Shown: positions 41,090-50,372 of the stretch, piece after piece
How the letters are laid out: every line of letters starts with the position of its first letter
Numbering within the stretch: the first letter of the stretch is position 1
NCBI GenBank assembly: GCA_022819505.1
Contig: JAJEHD010000021.1
Location: 62,001 to 126,000 of the forward strand
Source of the DNA: Acidimicrobiia bacterium
GTDB lineage: Bacteria > Actinomycetota > Acidimicrobiia > Acidimicrobiales > Aldehydirespiratoraceae
Direction: 5' to 3'
DNA length: 64,000 nt
Translations under genes and position numbers: made by a program
Notes under the pieces: generated by a model
Told to the model about the DNA's origin: nothing
The model's input: the letters and a program-made list of their open reading frames with translations, nothing else
Database searches by the model: none

Positions 41090-42703
41090 ATGGCAAACGG
41101 CGAGGGACTGGATCCTGAAGTGGGGCTGGCCCCCGAAGAGCTCGAACGCGCCGATTTCGGCACCGTCCGCCGCGGCTTCGAGCCGGAGCCGGTGCGCAGG
41201 CGGCTGCGTGAGGCCGCTGCCGAGGTCCGCCGTCTCAACGGTCTGGTCGAATCGCTCCAGCAGCGTCTCGCCGAGCTCGAGTCCGCCCCGCCGGAGAAGA
41301 TCGAGACGGCCCATGTGGTGGAGGCCCTGGGCGACGAGGCGGCCCGGGTGCTGCAGGCGGCCCGGGATGCCGCCCGCGAGCGGTTGTCGCGGGCCGAGGC
41401 CCGGCGTGAGGAGATCACCGCCGAGGCCACCACGGCCGCGGCCGCCATCATCGAGGAGAGCCGCGAGCAGGGCCGCGAGCTCGTGGCCGAGGCACGCAAC
41501 GTGAGGGAGCGGATCCTCTCGGACCTGGCCTTCAAGCGCCATGCGCATCGGGTGGAGGTGGAACAGCTCCGAGTCATCCGCGACCGCCTCCTGGAGGCGG
41601 TGTCGATCTGCCGCGAGGGTCTGGACGGCTGGATCGCGGACTTCGCGCAGGCGGGTCCCCAGGCCGAGGCCGCGGCGGCGAGGGCCGGGCTGCTGGTGGC
41701 GGCCGAGCCCGAGCTCACCGTCGGCGAGATGGAGGCGGAGATCCGGGCTGCCCGCGCCGCCAAGCCGCCCCCGGAAGAAGAGACCGGAGAGGTCGCTGTC
41801 GTCGCCGATGAGGCGGCCGGCGCCCCGGAGCCCGAGGCCGACCAGGAGGTCGGAGCCGAGCCCGACGAGCCGGCTGAACTCGAAGAGCCGGAAGAGCTGG
41901 ACGAGCTGGACGAAGAGCCTCCCCACCAGCCGGACGAGGCCGATGACTTCGGGACCAGCGAGTACGTGGAGATCGTCGGCTACAAGGACAGGCCGCGCGA
42001 GCGGGCCGAGGTCGGTCTCTACGACGTGGAAGCCGAGCCCCGCTTCGATCCCGACACCGGACCGGGCGCCGCGTACGAGCACGAGATGGGGGCGCAGGCC
42101 CATCGGGCCGCCGAGCCCGTGCCGGGCGCCGCGGCGGACGCGGGCGCGATCTTCGCCCGCCTGCGGTCGATCACGAGCCAGCCGGTGTCCGAGCCGCCCG
42201 GCGACCCGGACAACGGCGAGGGATCGGAGTCCCAGGATCCCTCCGGCGCAGCACCGGCCGAGGCGTCCGGGCCCGACGACCTGGTGGGCGCAGCCCGAGC
42301 CGTCGCCGTGGGCGGCATCGCTCGCAGGCTCAAGCGGCTGGTAGTGGACGAGCAGGGCGAGCTGCTGGACTCGCTCCGGCGCGGCGGGTCCCGCGCCGTG
42401 CGCAACCTGATCTCCGCCGATGCGGGGCTCTACACGCGCGCCGTGGTGGAGCCGCTGCAGGACTTCGCGTCCGACATCGATGTCAGCATCGACGACATCG
42501 ACATGAAGGCGGCCGCCTCCGCGATCGTGTCGGTTCTCGTGGAACCGGCCCGGGCCCGTCTCGGCCAGTTGGTCGAGGAGACCGACGATGCCGACGAGCT
42601 TGCCCGGGCGGTGCGCTCCATCTACCGGGAGTCGCGTTCCCGCCGGGCCGAGGCCGCCGCCGAAGCCGCCCTCTCTGCTGGCTGGTCAGAGACGGTATCG
42701 TGA
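41090..42703 (+). CDS. DivIVA-like coiled-coil protein
   Basis: A 537-residue protein. Residues about 20-60 (ADFGTVRRGFEPEPVRRRLR, then EVRRLNGLVESLQQRL) match the start of DivIVA/Wag31-type proteins: a short membrane-targeting turn and a coiled coil that continues to about residue 190. An acidic, Glu/Pro-rich linker (about 225-300) and a second helical domain (about 390-530, with RRLKRLVVDEQGELLDSLRRG) follow. GGAGGAG just before ATG at 41090 makes the start secure. DivIVA proteins mark poles and division sites; the long C-terminal part is not typical. It ends 6 nt before the UPF0182 gene. Confidence 0.72.
   Translation: MANGEGLDPEVGLAPEELERADFGTVRRGFEPEPVRRRLREAAAEVRRLNGLVESLQQRLAELESAPPEKIETAHVVEALGDEAARVLQAARDAARERLSRAEARREEITAEATTAAAAIIEESREQGRELVAEARNVRERILSDLAFKRHAHRVEVEQLRVIRDRLLEAVSICREGLDGWIADFAQAGPQAEAAAARAGLLVAAEPELTVGEMEAEIRAARAAKPPPEEETGEVAVVADEAAGAPEPEADQEVGAEPDEPAELEEPEELDELDEEPPHQPDEADDFGTSEYVEIVGYKDRPRERAEVGLYDVEAEPRFDPDTGPGAAYEHEMGAQAHRAAEPVPGAAADAGAIFARLRSITSQPVSEPPGDPDNGEGSESQDPSGAAPAEASGPDDLVGAARAVAVGGIARRLKRLVVDEQGELLDSLRRGGSRAVRNLISADAGLYTRAVVEPLQDFASDIDVSIDDIDMKAAASAIVSVLVEPARARLGQLVEETDDADELARAVRSIYRESRSRRAEAAAEAALSAGWSETVS
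42696..42701 (+). promoter_or_regulatory. -10 box (TATCGT) for the UPF0182 gene
   Basis: TATCGT overlaps the 3' end of the DivIVA-like gene and ends 8 nt before the GTG start at 42710. Confidence 0.4.
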
Positions 42704-42709
42704 TCGGCG

Positions 42710-45625
42710 GTGCGTACCGTTTCAAACCTTCCCTCCGGTGGCCGACCGCGTTTCGGCACTAGAAGAACCCGAATAGTCGCGCTGCTGGTAGCCGGCGGCC
42801 TCCTGGTTCTGCTGCTGTCGCTGCGGGGCATCGCCCGCTTCTACACCGACTACCTGTGGTTCGACTCGCTCGATCGGACCGACGTGTGGGGGCGCGTCCT
42901 GCTGGCCAAGGTCGCGCTGTTCGTGATCTTCGCGGTCGCGTTCTTCATCCTGATCTGGATCAACCTGATGATCGTGGAGCGGCTCGCGCCCAAGGTGCGG
43001 CCGCCCGGACCCGAGGAGGAGCTCCTCAGCCGCTACCACTCCATGGTGTCGGGCCGCACCCGGCTGGTGCGCCTGGCGGTGTCGGTGCTCTTCTCGCTGC
43101 TGGCCGCGTCGGGCGTGTACAACCAGTGGGAGGAGTGGCTGCTCTTCGTCAACCGCAAGAGCTTCGGGATAACCGACCCGCTGTTCAACACCGACATCGG
43201 CTTCTACGTCTTCCGGCTTCCGTTCCTGTCGTTCCTGGTGAACTGGGGCTTCGCCGCGCTCATGATCCTGCTGGTCGTGGTCGGCATCGCCCACTACCTG
43301 CACGGCGGCATCAGGCTCCAGGTCACGCCGGGTTCGCAGCGGGTGCTGCCGTCGGTGAAGGTCCACCTGTCGGCCATCCTGGCCGGGCTGGCGCTGGTGA
43401 AGGCGGCCGACTACTGGCTGTCCCGCTACGAGCTGACCGTGTCGGGCCGGGGGGTGGTCGACGGCGCCCTCTACACCGACGTGAAGGCCAAGCTCCCCGC
43501 GCTCAACCTGCTGCTGCTCATCTCGCTGGCCGCGGCCGTGCTGCTGATAGTGAACCTGCGCCGCCGGGGCTGGGTGCTGCCGGTGCTGGCCGTGGTCCTG
43601 TGGGCCTTCACCTCGCTGGTGGCCGGCAGCATGTACCCGGCGTTCGTCCAGCGGTTCCAGGTGGACCCCAACACCACCGACCGCGAGTCGGTCTACACCG
43701 ACCGCAACATCGCAGCCACCCGATCGGCCTACGGGCTCGTGCCCGACGCCGACGTCGCCCTGGAAGTGTTCGACTACACCGAGAACCCGTCGCCCGCGCA
43801 GCTGCGGGCCGCGGCCCAGACGGTCCGCAACGCGCGGATCCTCGATCCGGTGACCCTCACCGACACCTTCGAGAAGGACCAGGGCGAGCGGGACTTCTAC
43901 CGCTTCTCGTCGGTGCTCGACGTCGACCGCTACGAGGTGGACGGCGAGCTGACCCAGGTGGTGCTGGCCGCCCGCGAGCTCAACCTGAGCGAGCTGGGCT
44001 CGTGGGAGCGCCAGCACGTGGCCATCACCCACGGTTACGGAGCCGCCGTCGCCCGGGCCAACGTGACCGACGTCCGGGGCAGCCCGGTATTCATCACCGG
44101 CGGCCTCCCTGTCGAGGTGGACGAGGCGATCGGTCTGGAGCTCGATCAGCCGCAGATATACGTCGGCGAGAACCTCGAGGGCTACGCGCTGGTGGGGGCC
44201 ACCCGCGACGAGGTCGACTACGTGGACGGCCAGGGCAACGAGGAGAGCTTCCGCTACGACGGCGAGGGCGGCGTCAACATGGGGTCGTTCCTGCGCCAGA
44301 CCGCCTTCGCGCTGCGCTTCGGGCAGCTCGACCCGCTGATCTCCGACTTCGTCGCGGGCGACACCCGCATCATCTACATCCGCGACGCGCAGGACCGGGT
44401 GCGCAGCGTGGCCCCGTTCCTCGAGTTCGACTCCGACGCCTACCCGGTGGTGTTCGAAGGCCGCATCCACTACGTGCTCGACGCCTACACCACCACCGAC
44501 CGCTACCCGTACTCCCAGAGCGCCGACACCAGCGGCCTGGGTTCCACGTCGGAGCTGGCCGGCGCCGGCGCCAACTACATCCGCAACTCGGTGAAGGCCG
44601 TGGTCGACGCCTACGACGGCGACGTGACGCTGTACGTCATGCCGGTGCAGGACCCGATCGTCGAGGCCTGGCAGTCGGCGTTCCCCGACCTGTTCACCGA
44701 CTTCTCGGAGATGCCCGACGACCTGCGTGACCATCTGCGCTTCCCGACCGACCTGTTCACGGTGCAGACCAACATGTGGGCGTCGTACCAGGTGTCGGAT
44801 CCCGAGGCGCTGATCATCGGCACCGAGCGCTGGGCGGTGGCCCAGGACCCGGGCCGCAGCGTGCTGGCCGGAGGCACCGCCGAGGCCGTGGTCGGGGAGC
44901 GGGGCCTGCTGACCAGCCGTGAGCGGCGGGTGCCGGCCTACTACTCGCTGATCCAGCTCCCCGGCGAGGACGACGCCTCGTTCGTAGCCCTGCGCTCGTT
45001 CGTGCCCATCTCCGACGACGACAGCCGCAAGGAGCTGACCGCGTTCATGGTGGGCGAGACCCGCGCCGACGGCACTTCGCGGCTGGTGTCCTACGAGATG
45101 TCGAACCTGCTGGCGCCGGGCCCGGCCATCGTGGCGTCCAACATCTCCACCAACCCCGACATCAGCCGGGAGCTGACGCTGCTCAACGACCAGGGCTCGC
45201 TGGTCGACTTCGGCGACATGCTGCTGCTGCCGGTCGACGACTCGGTGCTGTACGTCCGTCCCATGTACGTGCGGGCCCAGGGAACCCAGATCCCGCTGCT
45301 GGCCGGGGTGATCGCCTCGGTCGGCAACCGCACCGCGCTGGGCAAGACGCTGGGCGAGGCCCTCTCAGACCTCTACGGTGGCACCGACTTCGAAGGGGTG
45401 GTGCTGCCGCCGATCGTCACCGACGGCGACGTGGTGCTGCTCGACGACACCGGCCGCGACGAGCCGGCAGACGACGGGACCGATCCCTCGGTCGCGGACA
45501 CGCCGGCAGTGGAGCTGGGCGACCTGACCCCGTCGGAGACCCAGCGGCTGATCGACGAGCTGGCCGAACTGCGGCGCCGCCAGGACGAGATCCTGGCCCG
45601 CCTGCTGGAGCAGCTGGAGAACTAG
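42710..45625 (+). CDS. UPF0182-family large membrane protein
   Basis: A 971-residue protein. The first 330 residues hold about seven membrane helices, with FYTDYLWFDSLDRTDVW between helices 1 and 2 and SGVYNQWEEWLLFVN after helix 3; these are signatures of UPF0182. Residues about 335-890 form a large domain (YTDRNIAATRSAYGL, YTTTDRYPYSQSAD, YVMPVQDPIVEAW, LRSFVPISDD), probably extracytoplasmic. The tail is acidic and ends in a short coiled segment (LRRRQDEILARLLEQLEN). Function is unknown; the family is common in actinobacteria and some cyanobacteria. Its TAG shares a CTAG with the convergent gene. Confidence 0.92.
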   Translation: MRTVSNLPSGGRPRFGTRRTRIVALLVAGGLLVLLLSLRGIARFYTDYLWFDSLDRTDVWGRVLLAKVALFVIFAVAFFILIWINLMIVERLAPKVRPPGPEEELLSRYHSMVSGRTRLVRLAVSVLFSLLAASGVYNQWEEWLLFVNRKSFGITDPLFNTDIGFYVFRLPFLSFLVNWGFAALMILLVVVGIAHYLHGGIRLQVTPGSQRVLPSVKVHLSAILAGLALVKAADYWLSRYELTVSGRGVVDGALYTDVKAKLPALNLLLLISLAAAVLLIVNLRRRGWVLPVLAVVLWAFTSLVAGSMYPAFVQRFQVDPNTTDRESVYTDRNIAATRSAYGLVPDADVALEVFDYTENPSPAQLRAAAQTVRNARILDPVTLTDTFEKDQGERDFYRFSSVLDVDRYEVDGELTQVVLAARELNLSELGSWERQHVAITHGYGAAVARANVTDVRGSPVFITGGLPVEVDEAIGLELDQPQIYVGENLEGYALVGATRDEVDYVDGQGNEESFRYDGEGGVNMGSFLRQTAFALRFGQLDPLISDFVAGDTRIIYIRDAQDRVRSVAPFLEFDSDAYPVVFEGRIHYVLDAYTTTDRYPYSQSADTSGLGSTSELAGAGANYIRNSVKAVVDAYDGDVTLYVMPVQDPIVEAWQSAFPDLFTDFSEMPDDLRDHLRFPTDLFTVQTNMWASYQVSDPEALIIGTERWAVAQDPGRSVLAGGTAEAVVGERGLLTSRERRVPAYYSLIQLPGEDDASFVALRSFVPISDDDSRKELTAFMVGETRADGTSRLVSYEMSNLLAPGPAIVASNISTNPDISRELTLLNDQGSLVDFGDMLLLPVDDSVLYVRPMYVRAQGTQIPLLAGVIASVGNRTALGKTLGEALSDLYGGTDFEGVVLPPIVTDGDVVLLDDTGRDEPADDGTDPSVADTPAVELGDLTPSETQRLIDELAELRRRQDEILARLLEQLEN

Positions 45626-47157
45626 CCGGCGCCTAGGGCGGCGGTCGAGTCGGCGAAGACTCGGGCGTCCCTGGCCACGTCGCCCAAGGCGATGCGGGCC
45701 TCCTTGGCTGCGGTCGAGTAGCCGACGGCATCGAGGATGGGCATCAGCTCTCCCCGGCGTATGCGCATCTCCACCGCGGCCGGGTCCACCAGTGACGGGT
45801 GCTCCTCGCCCATGGCCTCGGCCAGCATCCGCAGCTCCTGGCGCAGCCCGGCGACATAGTTGGCCACCCGCCCCGACTTGCTGGCGGGATCGAGTCCCCG
45901 GGTCAGCCACTTGCTCTGGGTGGCCACACCGGTCGGGCATCGCCCGCTGTGGCAGCGCTGGGCCTGGATGCAGCCGACCGCCATCATGGCCTCCCGCCCG
46001 ACGTTGATGAGGTCGGCGCCCAGGGCCATGGCCACCATGGCGTCGGGCGCGAAGCCGAGCTTGCCGGAGCCTCCGAACATGACGGCCTCGTTCAGGTCGA
46101 CCTCGGCGAAGGCCTGGTAGACCTCGGCGAAGCCCACCCGGAACGGCAGCGAGACGTGATCCGTGAACGTCAGCGGCCCGGCGCCGGTGCCGCCCTCGCC
46201 GCCGTCGACCACGACGAAGTCCGGGCCCCGGCCCGTGCCGGCCATGTGGGAGGCGAGTTCTGTCCAGAAGCGGCGGTCGCCGACCGCCGACTTGATGCCC
46301 ACCGGCACCCCGGAGGCGTCGGCGATGCGCTCCACGAAGTCGACCAAGCCGGCGATGCCGTCGAACTCGGGGTGGTGGTTGGGGCTGCGCACGGTCACAC
46401 CCACCGGCACGCCCCGAGCTTCGGCGATCTCCGGCGTGACCTTGGCCGCGGGGAGCACCCCGCCCAGGCCCGGCTTGGCTCCCTGGCTCAGCTTCAGCTC
46501 CACCGCCTTGACGGGGGCCGAGTCGAGGCTGGCCAGGAACGTGTCCATGCAGAAGCGCCCCTCGGAGTCGCGGGCGCCGAAGTACCCCGTGCCCAGCTGG
46601 AACACCAGGTCGGCGCCGTGGCGGTGGTAGTCGCTGATCCCGCCCTCGCCGGTGTTGTGAAGGCATCCGGCTCCAGCCGCCCCCAGGTTGAGAGCCTCCA
46701 CCGCCGGTCCCGACAGCGAGCCGTAGGACATGCCCGAGATGTTCACCACCGAATCAGGCCGGAACGCACCGGGCCGGTTGCGCCAGGCTCCGAGCACCTT
46801 GGCCGCCCGCAGCTCGCCGTGGGCGGCGTCGGAGCTCACCGGGAAGGCCGAATGCCGGAAGAAGACGTAGCCGTCGGCGTCGAGACGGTTGTCGGAGCCG
46901 AACCCGAAGTACGGGTTCTCCCGCTTGGCGGTGGCGTACACCCAGCGGCGCTGGTTGCGGTTGAAGGGGCGTTCCTCGTCGTTGTCGCTGACGATGTACT
47001 GGCGCAGCTCGGGACCGAACGACTCCAGCAGGTAGCGGAGGTGGCCGATGATCGGGAAGTTGCGCAGGATGGCGTGGCGCTTCTGCACCACGTCGTAGAC
47101 GGTCGTGACGATGAGCAGGGCCCCCACCGCGGCCAGCGCCCACAGCCACCAGTTCAT
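45622..47157 (-). CDS. FMN-binding glutamate-synthase-like protein, membrane-anchored
   Basis: A 511-residue protein related to the FMN domain of glutamate synthase (GltS_central/YerD type). Residues 1-22 are one membrane helix (MNWWLWALAAVGALLIVTTV). The barrel contains ISGMSYGSLSGPAVEAL, HNTGEGGISDYH, KLSQGAKPGLGGVLP, VVVDGGEGGTGAGP and a Cys cluster (GCIQAQRCHSGRCPTGVATQ) that in the family holds the 3Fe-4S cluster. No glutaminase domain is present, so it is a stand-alone FMN/Fe-S oxidoreductase of uncertain substrate. ATG at 47157 has a TAGCGT box 7 nt upstream. A palindromic repeat pair lies between this gene and the divergent APC permease gene. Confidence 0.9.
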   Translation of the reverse strand: MNWWLWALAAVGALLIVTTVYDVVQKRHAILRNFPIIGHLRYLLESFGPELRQYIVSDNDEERPFNRNQRRWVYATAKRENPYFGFGSDNRLDADGYVFFRHSAFPVSSDAAHGELRAAKVLGAWRNRPGAFRPDSVVNISGMSYGSLSGPAVEALNLGAAGAGCLHNTGEGGISDYHRHGADLVFQLGTGYFGARDSEGRFCMDTFLASLDSAPVKAVELKLSQGAKPGLGGVLPAAKVTPEIAEARGVPVGVTVRSPNHHPEFDGIAGLVDFVERIADASGVPVGIKSAVGDRRFWTELASHMAGTGRGPDFVVVDGGEGGTGAGPLTFTDHVSLPFRVGFAEVYQAFAEVDLNEAVMFGGSGKLGFAPDAMVAMALGADLINVGREAMMAVGCIQAQRCHSGRCPTGVATQSKWLTRGLDPASKSGRVANYVAGLRQELRMLAEAMGEEHPSLVDPAAVEMRIRRGELMPILDAVGYSTAAKEARIALGDVARDARVFADSTAALGAG

Positions 47158-47164
47158 GCTCGGA

Positions 47165-47170
47165 ACGCTA
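47165..47170 (-). promoter_or_regulatory. -10 box (TAGCGT) for leaderless FMN protein transcript
   Basis: TAGCGT ends 7 nt before ATG at 47157 on the minus strand. Confidence 0.5.
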
Positions 47171-47210
47171 GCCGTGCCCGGTGCATCCGTCGGCTCTGCC
47201 TGCGCCCCGC

Positions 47211-47330
47211 CGTTCTCGGGTTGGTTTTGTGTACTGGGTCCGCAATAGAAACCCGAGATTCCGGGCCGGCGGCGCCCTGCCGTTCTCGGGTTGGTTTTGT
47301 GTACTGGGTCCGCAATAGAAACCCGAGATT
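47211..47330. repeat. Tandem pair of hairpin repeats (TCTCGGGTT ... AACCCGAGA), 70-bp period
   Basis: Two identical 50-bp copies, 47211-47260 and 47281-47330, are separated by a 20-bp GC spacer. Each begins CGTTCTCGGGTTGG and ends AAACCCGAGATT, so TCTCGGGTT and AACCCGAGA can form a 9-bp stem with a loop of about 27 nt. The stem shares its TCTCGGGTTGGTT end with the repeat at 16.3 kb. Confidence 0.9.
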
Positions 47331-47386
47331 CTCCCGGACGGCCGGCCGGCGTTGAGCGTGGGGAGCGGGCCGGGTTAGGTTTGGGA

Positions 47387-47413
47387 ATGGCCCGGCCGGT
47401 GAGAGGCACGTGA
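47387..47413 (+). CDS. Possible 8-residue upstream ORF of the APC permease
   Basis: ATG at 47387 lies 5 nt after TAGGTT (47376-47381), the leaderless layout. It encodes MARPVRGT and its TGA (47411-47413) overlaps the GTG of the permease gene, while the GAGAGG ribosome site of that gene lies inside it. Translation of this mini-ORF could feed ribosomes to the permease. Too short to be proven. Confidence 0.3.
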   Translation: MARPVRGT

Positions 47414-49506
47414 ACGAGCGCGCCGCCGGCGGGCCGGGCAGAGGGCTGGCCCGCTCACTGGGTCTCCGCCACGTCTTCGTTCTGAGCACCGGGGCGATGC
47501 TCAGTTCGGGCCTGTTCCTGTTGCCGGGCCTGGCCGCGGCCGAGGCCGGGCCCAGCGCGGTGCTGGCCTACGCACTGGCCGGCGTGGTGGCCGTGCCCGC
47601 CATGCTGAGCGTGGCCGAGCTGTCCACCGCCATGCCCCGGGCGGGGGGCGCCTACTACTTCCTGATGCGGGCCTACGGCCCGGCCGTGGGGACCGTGTCG
47701 GGCATGGCCACCTGGCTGTCGCTGGTGCTCAAGGACGCCTTCGCCCTGGTCGGGATGAGCGCCTACCTCAACCTCGTCCTCGACGTGCCGGCCAAGCCGC
47801 TGGCCGTGGTGCTGATCGCGGGATTCACCGTCGTCAACATTCTGGGCACTAGGGCCTCAGCGCTGGTGCAGATGCTGCTGGTGGGCTTCGTGCTGGCCGT
47901 GATGGCCTGGTTCGTGGTGGCTGGGCTGTGGGGCGCGGGCTCGGGCGCCGGCGACGGCCGGCTGGAGCCCGTCTTCGCCGACGGGGTGGGCGGGCTTGTG
48001 AGCGTGGTCGGGTTGGTGTTCGTGTCCTACGGCGGGCTCACCAAGGTGGCCAGCGCGGCCGAGGAGATCAACGACCCGTCCCGCAACATCCCGCTGGGGA
48101 TGGGGCTGTCGCTGCTGGTGAGCACCGCCCTGTACACCTTGGGGGTGCTGGTGGCGGTGGCGGTGGTGCCGCCGTCGGAGTTGCACGACGACCTGGCCCC
48201 GATCTACACCGCCGCCGTGGAGGTTCTGCCCACCGCCGGCGCGGTGCTGGTGGTGGTGGCCGCGCTGGCCGCCTTCTCGTCGGCCACCAACGCCGGGATC
48301 CTGGCCGCGGCCCGCTACCCGCTGGCCATGAGCCGCGACCGGCTGGTGGGGGAGAGGCTCGGGCGGCTGAACCGGTTCAACACCCCGGCCTGGGGGGTGG
48401 CTCTCGCCGGGGCCGGGATGGTGGTGGTGGTGCTGGCCCTCGACGTGGCCGCCATTGCCAAGGTGGCCAGCGCCTTCGTGCTGCTGACGCTGGCGCTGGT
48501 GAACTCGGCGGTGCTGGTGCTGCGGGCGTCGCGCATCGCCTCCTACGCGCCGGGGTTCACCGCTCCGCTGTTCCCCTACCTGCAGCTGGCCGGCATCGTT
48601 ATCGATGTGTACCTGATCATCGAGCTGGGCGCGACGGCCGTCTTGCTGACCGCGGTGTCGGTGGTGGCCGGCGTGGTCGGGTACCTGTTCTACGGCCGCA
48701 CCCGGTCGATGCACGGCGGGGCCATCTACCACGTGTTCGAGCGCTGGGGGCAGCTGGTGGACCGGGGCCTGGACCGCGAGCTGAGCGCCGCGGTGCAGAG
48801 CCACGGCGTGCGAGCCGGTGACGAGTACCCGGGGCTGATCGCTCGGGCCGCGGTGGTGAGCATCCCGCAGGGCACCGACATCACCGAGGCCGCGGTGCGG
48901 GCCTCGGAGGTGCTGTCGGCCCAGACGAACGTGGACGTGTCCACGGTGACCGACCGGTTCCTGGAGTCGGGGTCGCTGTGGATCCAGCCCTCGGAGCTGC
49001 ATCCCACGGCCACGCCGGTGGCCTTCTTCGACACCGACGACGACTACCTGGTGATCGTGCGGGCCGCGGGCGGCATCCGGATCCCGGCGGCCTGGGGTGG
49101 TCGGGACGAGCAGGTGAAGGCGCTGTTCTTCCTGGCCGGGTGCAGCGCCGAGCCGGGCCGGGTGCTGCGCCTGGCCGGAGAGCTGGCCGCCTACCTGCAC
49201 TCGGACCGGGCCGAGGCGGTGGCCGAGGCCGCCTACGAGGCCGAGGTCAAGGAGGCCCTGCTTCCGGACCTGTCGATCGGCCAGTACCCGCTGATGCCGG
49301 AGCTGTCGACCGCCGCGCTGATCGGGCGCCGGGTGGGCGGGCTCACCATCGACAGCGGCTTCTTCCTGGAGGCGGTCAGCCGCGAGGGCCGGGTGCTGCG
49401 AGCCGAGTCGGACCTGGTGCTGGAGGCCGATGACCAGATCACCGTGCTGGGTCCGCTCGACAGCCTTCCCGACGTGGACGGCGTGGCCCGGGTCCTAGCC
49501 GACTGA
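47410..49506 (+). CDS. APC-family amino-acid permease with C-terminal regulatory domains
   Basis: A 698-residue protein. Residues about 15-430 carry 12 membrane helices with the APC N-terminal motif STGAMLSSGLFLLPG and the helix-3 region AMPRAGGAYYFLMRAYG. Residues about 455-600 resemble a universal-stress-type domain (RAAVVSIPQGTDITEAAVRASEVL), and the end (RVGGLTIDSGFFLEAV to ADDQITVLGP) is a TrkA-C-like ligand-binding module. Fusion to such domains suggests nucleotide-controlled amino-acid or cation-coupled transport. GTG at 47410 has GAGAGG upstream. Substrate not predicted. Confidence 0.85.
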   Translation: MNERAAGGPGRGLARSLGLRHVFVLSTGAMLSSGLFLLPGLAAAEAGPSAVLAYALAGVVAVPAMLSVAELSTAMPRAGGAYYFLMRAYGPAVGTVSGMATWLSLVLKDAFALVGMSAYLNLVLDVPAKPLAVVLIAGFTVVNILGTRASALVQMLLVGFVLAVMAWFVVAGLWGAGSGAGDGRLEPVFADGVGGLVSVVGLVFVSYGGLTKVASAAEEINDPSRNIPLGMGLSLLVSTALYTLGVLVAVAVVPPSELHDDLAPIYTAAVEVLPTAGAVLVVVAALAAFSSATNAGILAAARYPLAMSRDRLVGERLGRLNRFNTPAWGVALAGAGMVVVVLALDVAAIAKVASAFVLLTLALVNSAVLVLRASRIASYAPGFTAPLFPYLQLAGIVIDVYLIIELGATAVLLTAVSVVAGVVGYLFYGRTRSMHGGAIYHVFERWGQLVDRGLDRELSAAVQSHGVRAGDEYPGLIARAAVVSIPQGTDITEAAVRASEVLSAQTNVDVSTVTDRFLESGSLWIQPSELHPTATPVAFFDTDDDYLVIVRAAGGIRIPAAWGGRDEQVKALFFLAGCSAEPGRVLRLAGELAAYLHSDRAEAVAEAAYEAEVKEALLPDLSIGQYPLMPELSTAALIGRRVGGLTIDSGFFLEAVSREGRVLRAESDLVLEADDQITVLGPLDSLPDVDGVARVLAD

Positions 49507-49578
49507 CCCGTTCGGGCGGGCTGGCCGTTCGGCCTCTAGGTTGTGCGGGTTGGCCGGCTCCGACCAAGGGGGACCGAC

Positions 49579-50349
49579 ATGGAATTGGCAGGGGCTGCGG
49601 CCATCGTCACCGGCGGTGCCTCGGGGATCGGGCGGGCGTGCGCCAACCGGCTGTCCGGGCTGGGCGCGCTCTGCGTGATCCTCGACATCCAGGCGGCCAA
49701 GGGCGCCGAGGCGGCCCGGGAGGTCGGTGGGTTGTTCGTGGAGGGCGACGTGGCCGAGGAGGAGCCGGTTCAGGCGGCGGTGGACGCCGCCGGGGAGCTG
49801 GGCCCGCTGCGGGCGCTGGTCAACTCGGCCGGGATCGCCTCGGCGGTGCGCACCGTGGACCGCCACGGCGAGCCGATGCCGTTGGAGCGGTTCGAGCGGG
49901 TGGTGGCCACCAACCTGATAGGGACGTTCAACTGCATCCGACTGGCAGCCGCGGCCATGGCCCGGACCGAGCCGGTGGACGACGACGGCCAGCGGGGGGC
50001 GATCGTGAACATGGCGTCGGTGGCCGCCTTCGACGGCCAGACCGGCCAGAACGCCTACTCGGCCTCCAAGGGCGGGGTGGTGGGCATGACCCTGCCCATC
50101 GCCCGGGACCTGGTGCCGATCGGGGTGCGGGTCAACACCATCGCGCCGGGCCTGATCAACACGCCCATCTACGGCACCGGCACCGACGCCGAACAGTTCA
50201 AGGCCCGGCTGGCTGAGGGGGTGCTGTTCCCGAAGCGGCTGGGCACCGCCGACGAGCTGGCCTCGATGGTGATGGAGCTCCTCGCCAACGACTACATCAA
50301 CGGCGAGACCGTAAGGGTCGACGCCGGCATCCGCCTACCCCCGAAGTAG
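49579..50349 (+). CDS. SDR-family oxidoreductase 5 (HSD10/3-hydroxyacyl-CoA dehydrogenase-like)
   Basis: A 256-residue classical SDR: TGGASGIG, Asp after beta-2 (ILDIQ, NAD preference), NSAGIASAVRT, Ser in NMASVAAF, and YSASKGG. The DGQRGAIVN insert, PIARDLVPIGVRVNTIAPG and the C-terminal GETVRVDAGIRLPPK are typical of type-2 3-hydroxyacyl-CoA dehydrogenases (HSD10-like). ATG at 49579 follows AAGGGGG. It is followed by the initiator tRNA gene in the same direction. Confidence 0.88.
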   Translation: MELAGAAAIVTGGASGIGRACANRLSGLGALCVILDIQAAKGAEAAREVGGLFVEGDVAEEEPVQAAVDAAGELGPLRALVNSAGIASAVRTVDRHGEPMPLERFERVVATNLIGTFNCIRLAAAAMARTEPVDDDGQRGAIVNMASVAAFDGQTGQNAYSASKGGVVGMTLPIARDLVPIGVRVNTIAPGLINTPIYGTGTDAEQFKARLAEGVLFPKRLGTADELASMVMELLANDYINGETVRVDAGIRLPPK

Positions 50350-50372
50350 CGCTCCGCAGCGCGCTGGCGGCG

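Noticed and set aside
42722..44734. 670-codon minus-strand frame opposite the UPF0182 gene
   Set aside because: Composition (His, Gln, Arg, Gly runs) and lack of motifs mark it as an antisense shadow.
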